64,000 nt of DNA, taken from the NCBI RefSeq assembly GCF_023515995.1, contig NZ_CP097320.1, positions 1,240,001 through 1,304,000 of the forward strand, given 5' to 3'. The position numbers were made by a program, and so were the translations under genes. The DNA is from Candidatus Mycobacterium methanotrophicum. Its GTDB lineage: Bacteria; Actinomycetota; Actinomycetes; Mycobacteriales; Mycobacteriaceae. Below the pieces are notes generated by a model that searched no databases, was not told where the DNA came from, and worked only from the letters and a program-made list of their open reading frames with translations. Positions 8,191 to 17,195 of the stretch are shown here, piece by piece. How positions within the stretch are numbered: position 1 is the stretch's first letter; every line of letters starts with the position of its first letter.

Positions 8191-9436
8191 CTGTGAAATC
8201 CATACGCCCGCTTGGTCAGTGTTCGCAGGTGGGTGTTCGTCGCCTCTGAGCGCGCATTCGACAGGCCGTGATCAAGGGGGTGTTGCAGATCAACTCCCGG
8301 TAGTGGCGGATGGTGCGGGCGAGCGCGACGAACTCGGGGATACGCGAGTGCGACGCCCACGACAACCAGCCGGCCAACAGCTGCCGCCCGGTTTGGCCTT
8401 TAACTCGAAACACCTCGCGGAGTTGCTCTTTGAGAAGGTAGGCGCGGCAGAGGGTGCGGTTGGTGTCGGTGGTCTCGGCGAGGCTGGTGCGCTGCTCACC
8501 GGTCAGGTCGGCCGGGTTCTTGCGGGTCGCCCGCATCGCGTGACGGTCGCGGACGCCGGCGTGGGCCATGGTGCGCACCCGCGCCCGGTCGAGGGCCTTG
8601 AGCGCCCAGGCCACGACATGAAACGGATGCAGGCAGACCGCCGCCTGCGGCGCCGCGTGCTCGCAGCACGGTGTGAATCCACTCGGCCCCATCGCAGCTG
8701 ACGCGGGTCAACGCCGCGCAACGTTGGGCGCCCAGCTGGTCGAAGAACTTCCCCAGGGTGTCTTGGTTTCGGCCCTCGCCGGCCCACACCAGCCTCCCGG
8801 TCGTATGCTCGAGCACGCACGTCACGTAGCGATGTCCCTTGCGGTAGGCGATCTCGTCGACGCCGATGCGGGTCAGCCCGGCGAGCAGGTCGCTGGTGTC
8901 GCGGCCATCGGCTAGCACCTGAGCAACGATCGCGGCGATGGCGCGCCAGGCCACCCGCAAAAACACCGCGACCACACTGATGGCGGCGTGCGCGCTCAGC
9001 CACGCGCAGGTGTCCTCAAACGCCCAGGTGTGGCGGGCGCCGGGCCGCGCCCAGGGCACGTGGCCACCACCGCGCCATGCTCGGGGCATGCCGCCCGCGG
9101 CGCGGCGGCCCGCAGATAGGCCTTCGCCGTCCCCAGATCCAGGCTGCGCCAGCGCCTGATCCCGTCCCCGCCGTCATAGCCAGGGCAGCGCTTTTGGCGC
9201 CGCGAGCACCGGCTGGCCTGGTTTGCCCTGGGCCGCACCGCAAACACCAGCGCTTCGCTAGTCACCGGCCGCCTGCCGCGCGAGGTCTCAGTCTCGATCA
9301 TGACGTCTTCAATGACCATCTCCTGGCCACCGGGGACCGTCGCGAATACCCTGGATTTGCGCAACGCCGTACATCCCTTCCGTCTTGAACCAGATTGCAG
9401 TCCAAAACGTAGGCAGGACACGGCGTTGTGCCCCAA
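8190..9436 (-). mobile_element. Degenerate ISL3-family transposase inserted in galE
   Basis: Read right to left, the transposase is spread over several frames. The N-terminal zinc-ribbon part lies at about 9330-9080. The DDE core with ISVVAVFLRVAWRAI, IGVDEIAYRKGHRYVT and VSCDGAEWI lies at about 9080-8680. The C-terminal half (VCLHPFHVVAWALKALDRAR to ATNTHLRTLTKRAYGFHSP) lies in other frames down to 8190. At least three frameshifts separate these pieces. The last 20 or so residues expected after AYGFHSP are missing, so the element is truncated as well as frameshifted. Family assignment rests on the DEIAYRKGH and WALKALDRAR motifs typical of ISL3/IS1557-like transposases. Confidence 0.85.
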
Positions 9437-9460
9437 AACCCCTGCTCACAGACCCACGAC

Positions 9461-9777
9461 TATGGCAGAAGAGCCACTTCGTGCACGTCGACGACGTGGC
9501 CACCGCCAACGTGGCGGCGGCTGCCACTGATCGGGCCGGGTTCATCGCCGCCAATATCTGCTCCGGACAACCAATTTCGATCATGCAGGTCGCCACGATG
9601 CTCTGCCAAGCGCGTGATGGCGCCGTGTCGCCGGTTGTCACCGGCCGATATCGCAGCGGCGATGTGCGCCACATTGTCGCTAATTCGGCTCGCGCCGCCG
9701 ACGTGTTGGGTTTCCGCGCGGCCGTCGATCCGCGGGAAGGATTGCGCGACTTCGCTTTTGCACCGGTGCGCGGCTAG
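9461..9777 (+). pseudogene. galE-like epimerase, 3' fragment
   Basis: C-terminal 105 residues of the epimerase interrupted at 8190. It shows FVHVDDVATANVAAA, the usual segment after the nucleotide-sugar binding loop, then NICSGQPISIMQVA and a C-terminal GDVRHIVANSARAADVLGF. It is open from the ISL3 remnant edge to the stop. No start of its own is expected. With the 5' piece it defines a gene split by insertion and with the middle lost. Confidence 0.85.
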
Positions 9778-10166
9778 AGCTTGATGACCGCGACATCTGT
9801 CATTGCGTCGTAATCGCTATCCTGCGTCAGGATAGGAAGGTTGTGGGCCATGGCGGTCGCTGCGATCCAGCTATCATTAATCGGCACACGCCGATTCGCT
9901 GCTCGGAGCCGGGAGACCAGCAGTGCCCAGGCTTCGGAAACGGCCTCATCGATGGTAAGCGGTTCGAACCGCTGGGCGAGCTGATAGGTCGACAGTCGAC
10001 GCGCACTCGCCTCAGGACCGGAGGCCTGCAGCACTCCGAGCCGCAGCTCACCCAGCGTGATCACCGAGACACCGAATTCATACTCCGCAAACCGGGCGGC
10101 GTCGACTCGCGCCGATTCAAGGCCGATCAGAACAGACGTATCGACCACCGCTCGCCGAGCCGTCAT
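9774..10166 (-). CDS. VapC-type PIN-domain toxin
   Basis: A 130-aa PIN-domain ribonuclease with the acidic catalytic set visible: D9 (VVDTSVLIGL), E40 (TLGELRLG), D98 (INDSWIAATA) and D116 (TQDSDYD). Length and residue spacing are normal, so it looks active. The ATG overlaps the stop of the antitoxin gene (ATGA), the standard coupled VapBC arrangement. It sits directly after the galE remnant and tail-to-tail with it. Confidence 0.93.
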   Translation of the reverse strand: MTARRAVVDTSVLIGLESARVDAARFAEYEFGVSVITLGELRLGVLQASGPEASARRLSTYQLAQRFEPLTIDEAVSEAWALLVSRLRAANRRVPINDSWIAATAMAHNLPILTQDSDYDAMTDVAVIKL

Positions 10167-10417
10167 GACGACACATCATCCGTCGTGTCCGTCAGCGCTT
10201 CTCCAAGTTCCGCATTAAGTCCTGTGGTGTCAGGGCCGAGACGCGATAGTTCGCCGATCACCTCGGATGCCGGCAACCACTGACGGCGCCGCGGCAACGG
10301 AACGAGCTTCGCCACCGGGCGATTGTCTTTGAACACCTCGATCTCCTCGCCGGCCTCAACCCGCCGCAAAACCTGGGCGGTGTGATTGCGGAGGTCGCGC
10401 GCCGGAATAGCAGCCAT
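10163..10417 (-). CDS. VapB/Phd-type antitoxin
   Basis: An 84-aa antitoxin of the Phd/YefM fold (MAAIPARDLRNHTAQVLRRVEAGEE, then VFKDNRPVAKLVPL) with an acidic C-terminal tail that would wrap the toxin. ATG 10417 is preferred over an upstream in-frame start at 10453 because the fold begins there. The upstream start would add a DYDYS-rich extension. Expected to repress its own promoter together with VapC. Confidence 0.9.
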   Translation of the reverse strand: MAAIPARDLRNHTAQVLRRVEAGEEIEVFKDNRPVAKLVPLPRRRQWLPASEVIGELSRLGPDTTGLNAELGEALTDTTDDVSS

Positions 10418-10499
10418 GCTATAATCGTAGTCATAGTTCGACGATCGTAGCAATAGGCAAACGACCGGACTTCAGGCTTACGGCGTCGGATAGATCTTG

Positions 10500-10596
10500 G
10501 GCCGGGCTCCGGATGCGGGGTTGCCGTGTTGGCCGTGGCACGACCGGCATGACCGGCGCCACGACAGGCACGACCGGTGGCCACTTCCACTTCTGA
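10500..10596 (+). pseudogene. 3' remnant of a Thr/Gly-repeat protein (Rv0538-like)
   Basis: One frame reads GTTGMTGATTGTTGGHFHF then stop at 10594. This resembles the extreme C-terminus of the proline/threonine-rich Rv0538 protein that lies at this place in M. tuberculosis. Nothing upstream extends it, because the VapBC pair occupies the space. The assignment rests on position and a short low-complexity tail only. Confidence 0.35.
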
Positions 10597-10635
10597 CTGC
10601 ACAAAAGGTGCGCGGTTCCTCTACTGTCGAAGGCC

Positions 10636-10788
10636 ATGCCCGACGCTCTGGTCACGGTGGTGCTGCCCTATCTGAACGAGGCCGAGCCGCTGCCTGGCTA
10701 TGTCAACTTGAAGTGGCCCCACCGTGACGGCGCGGATTGGCCCCATCTGAAATCTTCGTGGAGCGGGTTGGCGGACGTGGGCCACTAA
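10636..10788 (+). pseudogene. 5' remnant of a family 2 glycosyltransferase (Rv0539-like)
   Basis: The first 21 residues, MPDALVTVVLPYLNEAEPLP, match the start of GT-A glycosyltransferases such as dolichyl-phosphate sugar synthases. After this the frame changes to unrelated sequence and stops at 10788. In M. tuberculosis Rv0539 lies at this position. The remainder of the gene has been replaced by transposon-derived DNA. Confidence 0.6.
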
Positions 10789-11117
10789 TCGCTGTTGGTG
10801 CGAGCCGAGCGCCGTGCGATTCGACGGGCAGGGGCCTGACCCCTGCCCGTGCCACTGCGCGATGAGGGGTTGCAGAGGCTCGCGGGTCAAGCGGGTCAAG
10901 GGTGGCCGAAAGGGCCATCGCGAAGCGACGCGGTAGCGCCCTTGACGCGTGAGGGGCGGCCCCGTAGCCTCGCGCGGCGCTCGGCGGAGGTGACCGGCGT
11001 GGCCAAGGCGAGCCTCATCGATGGTGCCAGGGGTCGGTAGGCTTGGTGTTCGTGGCGTGAGCCTCGGATCGGCCTTTTTCGGGGTCTTGATGTTGGCGAG
11101 CCGGTTGAGCTTGGTGA
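10789..11117. other. Stretch without a recognisable gene
   Basis: No frame here shows conserved motifs. The stretch lies between the glycosyltransferase remnant and the inversion breakpoint at 11118. By reconstruction it once lay next to the 3' flank of the istB gene now at 12062-12335. A short GGGGCCTGACCCCTGCCC-like inverted repeat is present near 10830-10850. Confidence 0.4.
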
Positions 11118-12061
11118 AGCTTCGGCCGCGGAAACCGGTGGGTGATCGCCGGGATCGTGGTGCGGCTGCCGTTCTGCAGCCACCCAGTCTGCTTGCCGGT
11201 GCTGTTTCGGCTCTGGGCCGGCAAGGGCACCGCCTCCCCGGTGGAGCTGGCCGGCGACATGATCACCGTGCTTGCGCAAGCGTTCTCGCACAAGCAGATC
11301 CACGCTGTGGGCGATGCCGCCTACCACGGCAAGCCGCTGCTGGTGCCCGGCACCACCATCACCACCCGGCTGCCGGCCAACGCGTCCCTGCACACGCTGG
11401 CGCCGCCGCGCACCGGCCGCCGTGGCCGACCCGCCAAAAAGGGCTCACGACTGCCCCGGCCAGCCGAGCTGGCCGCCACCGCAACCTGGCGCACCACCCC
11501 GGTGAACCGCTACGGCCGCAGCGACACCATCACGATCACCGAACGCGACTGCCTGTGGTACGGCGCCTTCGGCGACACCCCCGCCCGGGTGGTGCTGGCC
11601 CGCGAACCCGACACCGCCACCGGCTATGACCTCGCGGTGTTCACCACCGACACCACCACCACCACCGACGCCGCGGGCATCATCGCCCGCTACGCCGAGC
11701 GCTGGTCGATCGAACCCGCCAACGCCACCGGCAAACAACTGCTCGGGGCCGGCCAAGCCCGCAACCGTGTGCAACGCGCCGTGGAGCGCACCGTACCTTT
11801 CGGGTTCCTCGTGCAGACCTTGGTGATCATCTGGCACGCCCTGTTCGGCTATCACCCCGACGACCTCACGGCCCGCCACGCCGCCGGGCCCTGGTATGAC
11901 CACAAGGCCGAACCCGCCTTCGAAGACATGCTCGCCAAGCTCCGCCGCGCCCTGATCGCCGCCCGATTTAACGGCATTGGCCCAGCTCAACCCGATCCCC
12001 ACAAATACCGCGACTACGAACTGGCCTGCGCCGCAGCCGCCGCATAACTGCGAAAGTCGAG
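11118..12061 (+). mobile_element. IS701-like transposase, C-terminal two-thirds plus right end
   Basis: The frame opens abruptly in SFGRGNRWVIAGIVVRLPF and runs to 12047. It carries the second catalytic Asp (VGDAAYHGK) and the Glu region (RYAERWSIEPANATGKQ) of IS701-type DDE transposases. The right terminal inverted repeat occupies 12029-12061. The missing N-terminal part lies at 12370-12826 on the other strand, so the element was cut by an inversion and no longer encodes a whole transposase. Reassembled, it would be about 1.49 kb. Confidence 0.85.
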
Positions 12062-12335
12062 TTTGATACTCATTGACGAATTGGGGTACCTGCAGCTGGA
12101 TCGGCGCGGGGCGGAACTGCTGTTCCAAGTTCTCGCCGAGCGCGAAGAGCGCTCAGCGATTGCCATTGCCTCCAACGAGCCATTCTCTTCGTGGACAAAG
12201 ACATTCACCGATCCGCGGCTCTGCGCGGCAGTTGCCGGCAGGTTGACGTTCGGCGGACGAATCATCGAAACCGGCAGCACCTCTTACCGACTCGCCCACA
12301 CCCGCAACGTCAAGGCGGCGAAGGCCTCCGGTTAG
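12062..12335 (+). pseudogene. istB (IS21 helper ATPase), 3' half
   Basis: Encodes the C-terminal half of an IstB AAA+ ATPase: LIDELGYLQLDRRGAELLFQ (Walker B region), AIASNEPFSSW (sensor 1 region) and TDPRLCAAVAGRLTFGG. It begins immediately at the IS701-like right end with TTTGAT, the target duplication. The matching 5' part is on the minus strand at 12914-13040. Joined at the TTTGAT they give a continuous IstB frame. Confidence 0.85.
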
Positions 12336-12369
12336 GGTCGCTGGCCAAGCCAGTCGCTGACGAACGCCC

Positions 12370-12913
12370 AGCTGAGTTTGGCCGGTCCTTGTGCGGCGCC
12401 GTCGTGGGTCCAAAACGCGTGATGCACCTTGCGGCCCCAGCGGCGAAACAAGGTGTCATCGACCGCGACGGTGATCGCCGCGTCGGTGTCGAGCAACCGC
12501 TCGACGATCAGCCGCGCGATCGCCAGGCCCAGCCGGTCGGTGTCCCAGCGATAGGTGGAAAAGAACCGGCAGGCCGAGTGAATCGACACCAGCGCGGCCA
12601 TTCCCGCCCCGGCGAGCATGCCGACCACGGCGCGCCGCATAGTGCGGGCGACAAGCCCGGCTGCCAGCAGCGTGAACATCCCGAAGGTCGAGGACCCGCC
12701 AAACACCGGCCGCAGTGTCTGCAGCAGTTCACGCCACGAGGCCGGTAAGGTCAGGCCAGAAGCATCGGCGGCGTCTCGAACATCTGGGCGAGTACATGTC
12801 ATCCGCCGATGCTTCGTCATGATCACGGCCTGATCACGACGACACGCCGATCAAGTCACAACTGACTCACCAGTCACACCCGCCGCAGCCGCCGCATAAC
12901 TGCGAAAGTCGAG
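12370..12913 (-). mobile_element. IS701-like transposase, N-terminal part plus left end
   Basis: Minus-strand frame from ATG 12826 (or ATG 12820) reading TLPASWRELLQTLRP, the conserved IS701 N-terminal region, and VAVDDTLFRRWGRKVHHAFW with the first catalytic Asp. Homology ends at GPAKLS (12370), exactly where the C-terminal piece at 11118 begins. The left terminal inverted repeat is 12881-12913, identical for 33 bp to the right end at 12029-12061. Non-functional as it stands. Confidence 0.85.
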
Positions 12914-13040
12914 ATCAAATCTACTTTGCCGTAATGGGTTATCAGTTTGGTGAGTTGCTTGTCGTCGGCGGCTTCGGCGAGCTCGTTGACCAACTTGCTG
13001 GCCAGCGTGTAGCGCACCCGGTAGCCGGCTTCGGCGGCAA
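12914..13040 (-). pseudogene. istB, internal 5' piece
   Basis: Reads AEAGYRVRYTLASKLVNELA...KLITHYGKVDLI on the minus strand, which is the IstB segment between Walker A and Walker B. It ends at the IS701-like left terminus with the 6-bp TTTGAT copy (12914-12919). Its own N-terminus, including Walker A, was removed by an IS1182-type fragment at about 13041. Belongs to the same original gene as 12062-12335. Confidence 0.8.
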
Positions 13041-13320
13041 AGGCGAATCTGGTGTCGGATCTGGTCAACGACGCGTTGGCGGTGCTGGCCGAGTTCACCG
13101 GTGACGACGCGCCCGAACGTGAGAACGCCGCGGCGGACGCGTTGGGGCTGTTGGCGCTGGTGGCCGGCCAGGACGGGGAACCGGCCGAGGATTGCGATGG
13201 TAGCGACGGGCGCTGGCGCATCGCGCGGAGGGTGGCGTGCGATCGGGTGATCTCCACCGTCGATCCGCAGGCTCGCCACACCCGCAAATCCAAGTCGGCG
13301 CGCCGTGATGGGTTTTCGCG
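13041..13320 (+). mobile_element. Fragment of an IS1182-type transposase
   Basis: The plus-strand frame reads SDLVNDALAVLAEF...LLALVAGQDGEPAE then RVISTVDPQARHTRKSKSAR. The last segment is the conserved block with the second catalytic Asp in IS1182-type DDE transposases. Both ends are cut: the left by the istB piece, the right by another IS701-like copy. About 90 residues of an expected 450 or more remain. Confidence 0.7.
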
Positions 13321-13321
13321 G

Positions 13322-13628
13322 GCATGTGACCGCCGCGCCACACCGGTGCCGGCGAGCATACCCACCACCGTGCGAAGCGCGGCTTGCGCGACCAGTCCGG
13401 TGGCCCGCAGCGCGAACACCGCGAAAGTCGCTGATCGGCGGAACGCGGGACGAAACGTATCCAGCAACCCACACCATGAGGCGGGTACGGTCAACGAGCG
13501 AAGCATCGGCGGGACCTCGAACATTCGAGCGAATCCATGAACACGCCGATGCTTCGCTACGGTCACGGCCTGACCACAATCGTCCCATAAATCACACTGG
13601 CCCCACCCGCCTAACTGCGAAACTCAAG
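13322..13628 (-). mobile_element. Second IS701-like element, N-terminal fragment
   Basis: From ATG 13566 the minus strand reads MTVAKHRRVHGF...LTVPASWCGLLDTFRPAF...AALRTVVGMLAG, clearly related to but diverged from the copy at 12370-12826. Only about 80 residues remain before the IS1182 fragment. The outer end near 13600-13628 (CTTGAGTTTCGCAGTTAGGCG on the minus strand) resembles the terminal repeat of the first copy. Confidence 0.75.
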
Positions 13629-13977
13629 AACAAGCCCCCCGCAACCAAGATGACCGGCACTTCCATTGGGCCTGACCACGCCAACAACCCTCCCTTCGCG
13701 CACACACACAGTTCTTCGAATGCGCAGGGCGATGAACAAGAAGGCCGCCAGCTCGCGCCCTCGGCGCGCCGGGGGCTCGGTGAACAGATGGCGTTTCGGT
13801 TGACAGGGTACGGAGATGCGGACCTGCGCGTGCGGATCGCGGTGTCAAGTGCGGCGGCGGCGCGGCCAGCCGCGATACGGCTTCGCGCGCCCAGTGCCTG
13901 CCGGAGCCAAGGCTGATAGGACCACCTGATTGCCGGGGCGAATTCCAGCAGTCGTTGCACATGGGTGGTCAATGCGC
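13629..13977. other. Stretch without a recognisable gene
   Basis: Nothing convincing is coded here. On the minus strand the end next to 13978 resembles the noncoding tail that often follows IS30-type transposases (GCAACGACTGCTGGAATTCGCC), which would make part of it IS30-derived. Confidence 0.35.
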
Positions 13978-14060
13978 TTATGCGATTAGCTTATCGAGAC
14001 GTTCGGCCGGTGTTTGCCAGTCGATAACCGTTGTACGCCGGAAAGGCTGGCACGCTGGAC
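13978..14060 (-). mobile_element. IS30-family transposase, C-terminal tail
   Basis: Minus strand reads RTTVIDWQTPAERLDKLIA then TAA at 13978. TPAERLDKLL-type endings with a preceding DW/EW are the standard C-terminus of actinobacterial IS30 transposases. Only about 20 residues are recognisable, and nothing further upstream matches. Confidence 0.6.
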
Positions 14061-14263
14061 GTCGACGCCGTCTCAACGGCACCGGCGTTCGACGACCTAG
14101 CTGAAGGGGATCGGCAGCTCGTTTGTCGGCGAGTGTTCGGCCGCCGCCGGCCTGACCACGGCCATCGCCTCACCGGCTTTCGACATCGTTGTCGCTGACT
14201 GAGCTGTGCCCGTAGTTGCGCCACGCGTTGTCCTTAGCCCGCCACGAAGCAGGAGGTGTGGAT

Positions 14264-15853
14264 TTGATCCCGGTCACCTACACCATCCTTCTGCTCTGCG
14301 GCCCGGCGATGGCCATCGCCGCGGTGTGGGGGGCTGATCGGGCGCGTGTGCCGTATCCGGTCTTGCTGGTTGGCGTCGGTGTGTTCCTCAGTTGGTTTCC
14401 CTGGACGCCGTCACCGGAGATCTCGCCCGAAGTCGTGTTCTACATTTTCTTGCCTCCGTTGGTCTTTTACGCGGCGTTCTTCGTGGACCCAGCTGATTTG
14501 CGCAGGCACGGCCGGCTTGTTGCGCTTTTGTCGGTGGGATTGGTGCTGGCGACCGCGGCTGCTGTCACCGGTGTTTTGACCAGTCTGTTGGGCTTTTCGC
14601 TGATGGCGGCCGTCGTGGCCGGAGCGATCGTCGCGCCGACCGATACGGTTTCGGCCCTGGCTATCTTCCAGCGACTCGAAACACCCGAGCAGATCTCGAC
14701 CATCGTCGAAGGCGAAGGACTGACCAACGACGGCTCCGCGCTCGTTCTCTACACCGGCGCCGTCGCCACCGCGGTGGCGGGTACGGTGCACCCCGGCCAA
14801 CTGGTGATCACGTTCGTCCTGGGCCCGGTCGGCGGCGCGGCACTCGGCTTGGCCATTGCCTGGCTGACAGTCAAACTGCGGCGGCGCATGGACCACCCGT
14901 CGCTGGAGATCACCATTTCGCTGGCGACTCCGTACTTCACCTATGCTGCGGCGGACGCCGTTGGCATGTCGGGGGTGTTGGCCACCGCTGTCGCCGGCGT
15001 GTACATCGGCACCCGGCTCAGCGATGTCTACACCCCGGCTACCCGACTGCAGGCCATGGCGTTTCTCGACGTGCTGGTCTTCTTGCTCAACGCGGTGCTG
15101 TTCATCCTGGTGGGCATCCAACTTCACCAGCAAGTCAACTGGGCCGCGGACAAATCTATTCTGCATCTGCTGCTGGTGGCGTCAGCGGTGGTCGCCGTGG
15201 TGATCGTCACGCGGCTGATATTCACGCTGGCCGGACCTGCCATCGCCAAGCTGCGGGGTCGATCGGTGAGCGCCGATCTCTGGCGGGAGCGGGCCGTCGT
15301 CGGGTGGTCCGGCATGCGTGGTGGGATATCGCTTGCAGCCGCGCTTGCCGTTCCGCTGAGACGCGCGGACGGCTCGCCTTTCCCCGATCGCGAGCTTGTG
15401 GTGCTCATCACGGGGATAGTCATCGTCTCAACGCTGGTCCTGCAGGGCGTCTCCATGCCTCGGTTGCTGCGCCGACTCGGATTCAGGCCCGAGGACTTTC
15501 GCAGCGACGAGGACCGAGCCCGGCTGCGTGCTGCCCGCGCCGCACTGCAGTGGTTGGACACGCGAAGAGAAGATTTTCATCAAAGCGCCAATGGCGCTGT
15601 GGAACCGATCCGGGCCCTCTACGCGGCCAAAGTGCAGCACCTGGAGAGGGCCAGTGCGAACGGCCAGGCGCCAGACGACGCCGATAAAGCCGTCAACGAG
15701 CAGAGCGGATACGTGGACCTGCGACTGGAGTTGCTCGAAGTGGAGCGTTCAGAAGTGTTGAGCTTAAAACGCCTGGGCCGCATCAACGCGTCCGTTTGGC
15801 GCACCATCGAGCGAGGCTTCGACCTCGAGGAATCCCATATCAGCGGTCGCTGA
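14264..15853 (+). CDS. CPA1-family Na+/H+ antiporter
   Basis: Exchanges cytoplasmic Na+ (or K+) for protons across the inner membrane. The 529-aa product has about 12 hydrophobic segments in the first 400 residues. It carries the transport-site motifs FYIFLPPLVFYAAFFVDP, GAIVAPTDTVSALAI (ND-type centre region) and EGEGLTNDGSALVLY, and the conserved GWSGMRGGISLAAALAVP before the last helices. A hydrophilic C-terminal tail of about 120 residues follows. TTG 14264 was chosen because AGGAGG lies seven bases before it; earlier in-frame starts lack a site. It looks intact amid wreckage and may be a recent acquisition or a survivor. Confidence 0.9.
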   Translation: MIPVTYTILLLCGPAMAIAAVWGADRARVPYPVLLVGVGVFLSWFPWTPSPEISPEVVFYIFLPPLVFYAAFFVDPADLRRHGRLVALLSVGLVLATAAAVTGVLTSLLGFSLMAAVVAGAIVAPTDTVSALAIFQRLETPEQISTIVEGEGLTNDGSALVLYTGAVATAVAGTVHPGQLVITFVLGPVGGAALGLAIAWLTVKLRRRMDHPSLEITISLATPYFTYAAADAVGMSGVLATAVAGVYIGTRLSDVYTPATRLQAMAFLDVLVFLLNAVLFILVGIQLHQQVNWAADKSILHLLLVASAVVAVVIVTRLIFTLAGPAIAKLRGRSVSADLWRERAVVGWSGMRGGISLAAALAVPLRRADGSPFPDRELVVLITGIVIVSTLVLQGVSMPRLLRRLGFRPEDFRSDEDRARLRAARAALQWLDTRREDFHQSANGAVEPIRALYAAKVQHLERASANGQAPDDADKAVNEQSGYVDLRLELLEVERSEVLSLKRLGRINASVWRTIERGFDLEESHISGR

Positions 15854-16029
15854 GAACCCCAGGGATGGCGTATAGCCCGAATTGGTAGCGGTGGTCTGGG
15901 TTGCTGGTAGCAAGATTCCAGACAGCTGGTAGCGCGGGGGTGTTGGCTTTGGTCTCCTTGGCGACGGCGACGCGTTTGTTGACCGCCGTTTTGTCTGTGA
16001 GGAGGCAGAAGCGGTTTCCGTCAATCTGT

Positions 16030-16400
16030 CCCAACCTCCCTTGTTCGCCGGCGCGAGCGGCGACCGATCTCGGCGAGCATGCGTCGTCGCCCAACCGGCA
16101 GCCGAGACAAGTCGAGGTGATCGGCGCCGTGACGTCGCAGGAATTCCAGCTTGTCCAGCTCGGACTTGAGCAGCTCAGGCGTGGCGACGGTGGCCCCGCG
16201 GCGCAGCCACGCGGTGAGCATTTTCGATGAGCAGAACTGGGCAGTTTCAGTGAGCGCGATCAACGCAGAGCACCTCGTCGAGGCTGACGGTGCGCAGCCC
16301 GGCGGCGACCGCGCGCCGGGCGAGTTCGGCGATACGCAGTCGACTCGTTGAACGGCCCTGCCGCAGTAGCAGCAGTTCACCAAATCGTCTGCGCTAGAGG
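16030..16400 (-). mobile_element. Possible Tn3-family transposase fragment
   Basis: Minus strand reads TPELLKSELDKLEFLRRHGADHLDLSRLP then VGRRRMLAEIGRRS, resembling the N-terminal DUF4158-type region of actinobacterial Tn3 transposases. Upstream, in another frame, is RIAELARRAVAAGLRTVSLDEVL. Frames are broken and both ends are lost. Its reading extends up to the relE stop, so the RelBE pair may have travelled with it. Confidence 0.45.
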
Positions 16401-16421
16401 GCCATTGCGACATACCCATCG

Positions 16422-16688
16422 TCATCCGGGCCTGTAGACTTGGGAGCGGTGGCCGACTCTAATGATCACGATCTGCTGACGGTGCTCATCAAGCATGTAC
16501 AGCACACGGTAGTCGCCGCGGCGCGCAGACCAGTGTCCGTGAAAATTTTCGCGCAGCGGCTTGCCGATGCGGCGCGGATCACTAGCAAGAGGGCCATAGA
16601 TGAACTCCACCACAGCGGGTATTACCCTCGGCGGCAGCTTGTCGATGTCGCGGCGCGCACTGCTGGCAAGGCCCACTGTCCAACTCAC
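16422..16688 (-). CDS. RelE-family toxin
   Basis: An 88-aa RelE/ParE-superfamily mRNA interferase candidate: SSARRDIDKLPPRVIPAVVEFI helix pair, then GKPLRENFHGHWSARRGDYRVLYML with the basic residues used by RelE toxins, ending in IIRVGHRSQVYR. Similar to M. tuberculosis RelE (Rv1246c) in layout. The ATG overlaps the antitoxin stop (ATGA). Length is full, and no damage is seen. Confidence 0.92.
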   Translation of the reverse strand: MSWTVGLASSARRDIDKLPPRVIPAVVEFIYGPLASDPRRIGKPLRENFHGHWSARRGDYRVLYMLDEHRQQIVIIRVGHRSQVYRPG

Positions 16689-16960
16689 CGGTGGCCAACG
16701 CCATAACGGCGCCGGACCTCGCCCTCGGTCATCAGCAAACCCGCCTCGGCTTGCTCGCGCGCCTTCGCGATGTCCTCATGTACGCCGGGCTGCGACTGCC
16801 AGTAGAGCGTCTCTTCAAGAGCCTCTAGATCCTCAACAGACATCAGTACCGCCGCGGGCTTGCCGTGCCTGGTAATGGTCACGCGTTCGTGGGTGTTGAT
16901 GGCACTGTCGATCAACTCGTTCAACTTCGCCTTTGCTTCGGTCAGCGGCAAGGTAGTCAT
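16685..16960 (-). CDS. RelB/Phd-type antitoxin
   Basis: A 91-aa antitoxin of the Phd/YefM fold: MTTLPLTEAKAKLNELIDSA, then VTITRHGKPAAVLMSVEDLEALEETL. Together with the overlapping relE it forms a complete type II module, probably autorepressed from a promoter just upstream of 16960. The stretch between here and 17196 (235 bp) holds no recognisable gene. Confidence 0.92.
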   Translation of the reverse strand: MTTLPLTEAKAKLNELIDSAINTHERVTITRHGKPAAVLMSVEDLEALEETLYWQSQPGVHEDIAKAREQAEAGLLMTEGEVRRRYGVGHR

Positions 16961-17195
16961 GCCGTCAGGGTATCACAACGGCACCGAATACGGAGCCGAG
17001 CAGAGCCGAATACAGCGCCGACAAGGCTGCGATTTTCGACTACTTGGAAAAGGGGGATGCAGGTCGGCGCCGCTTCGAGGCCGAACGGCGGGCAAGTTGG
17101 GCCCGTGAAGCTATCAGCTTTTGGAGGCGAGTGACGAGGTGTACCACCGCGGTCACGGACGCCCCCGATGGCTCGCGGGAGCGCTGCAATGAGGG

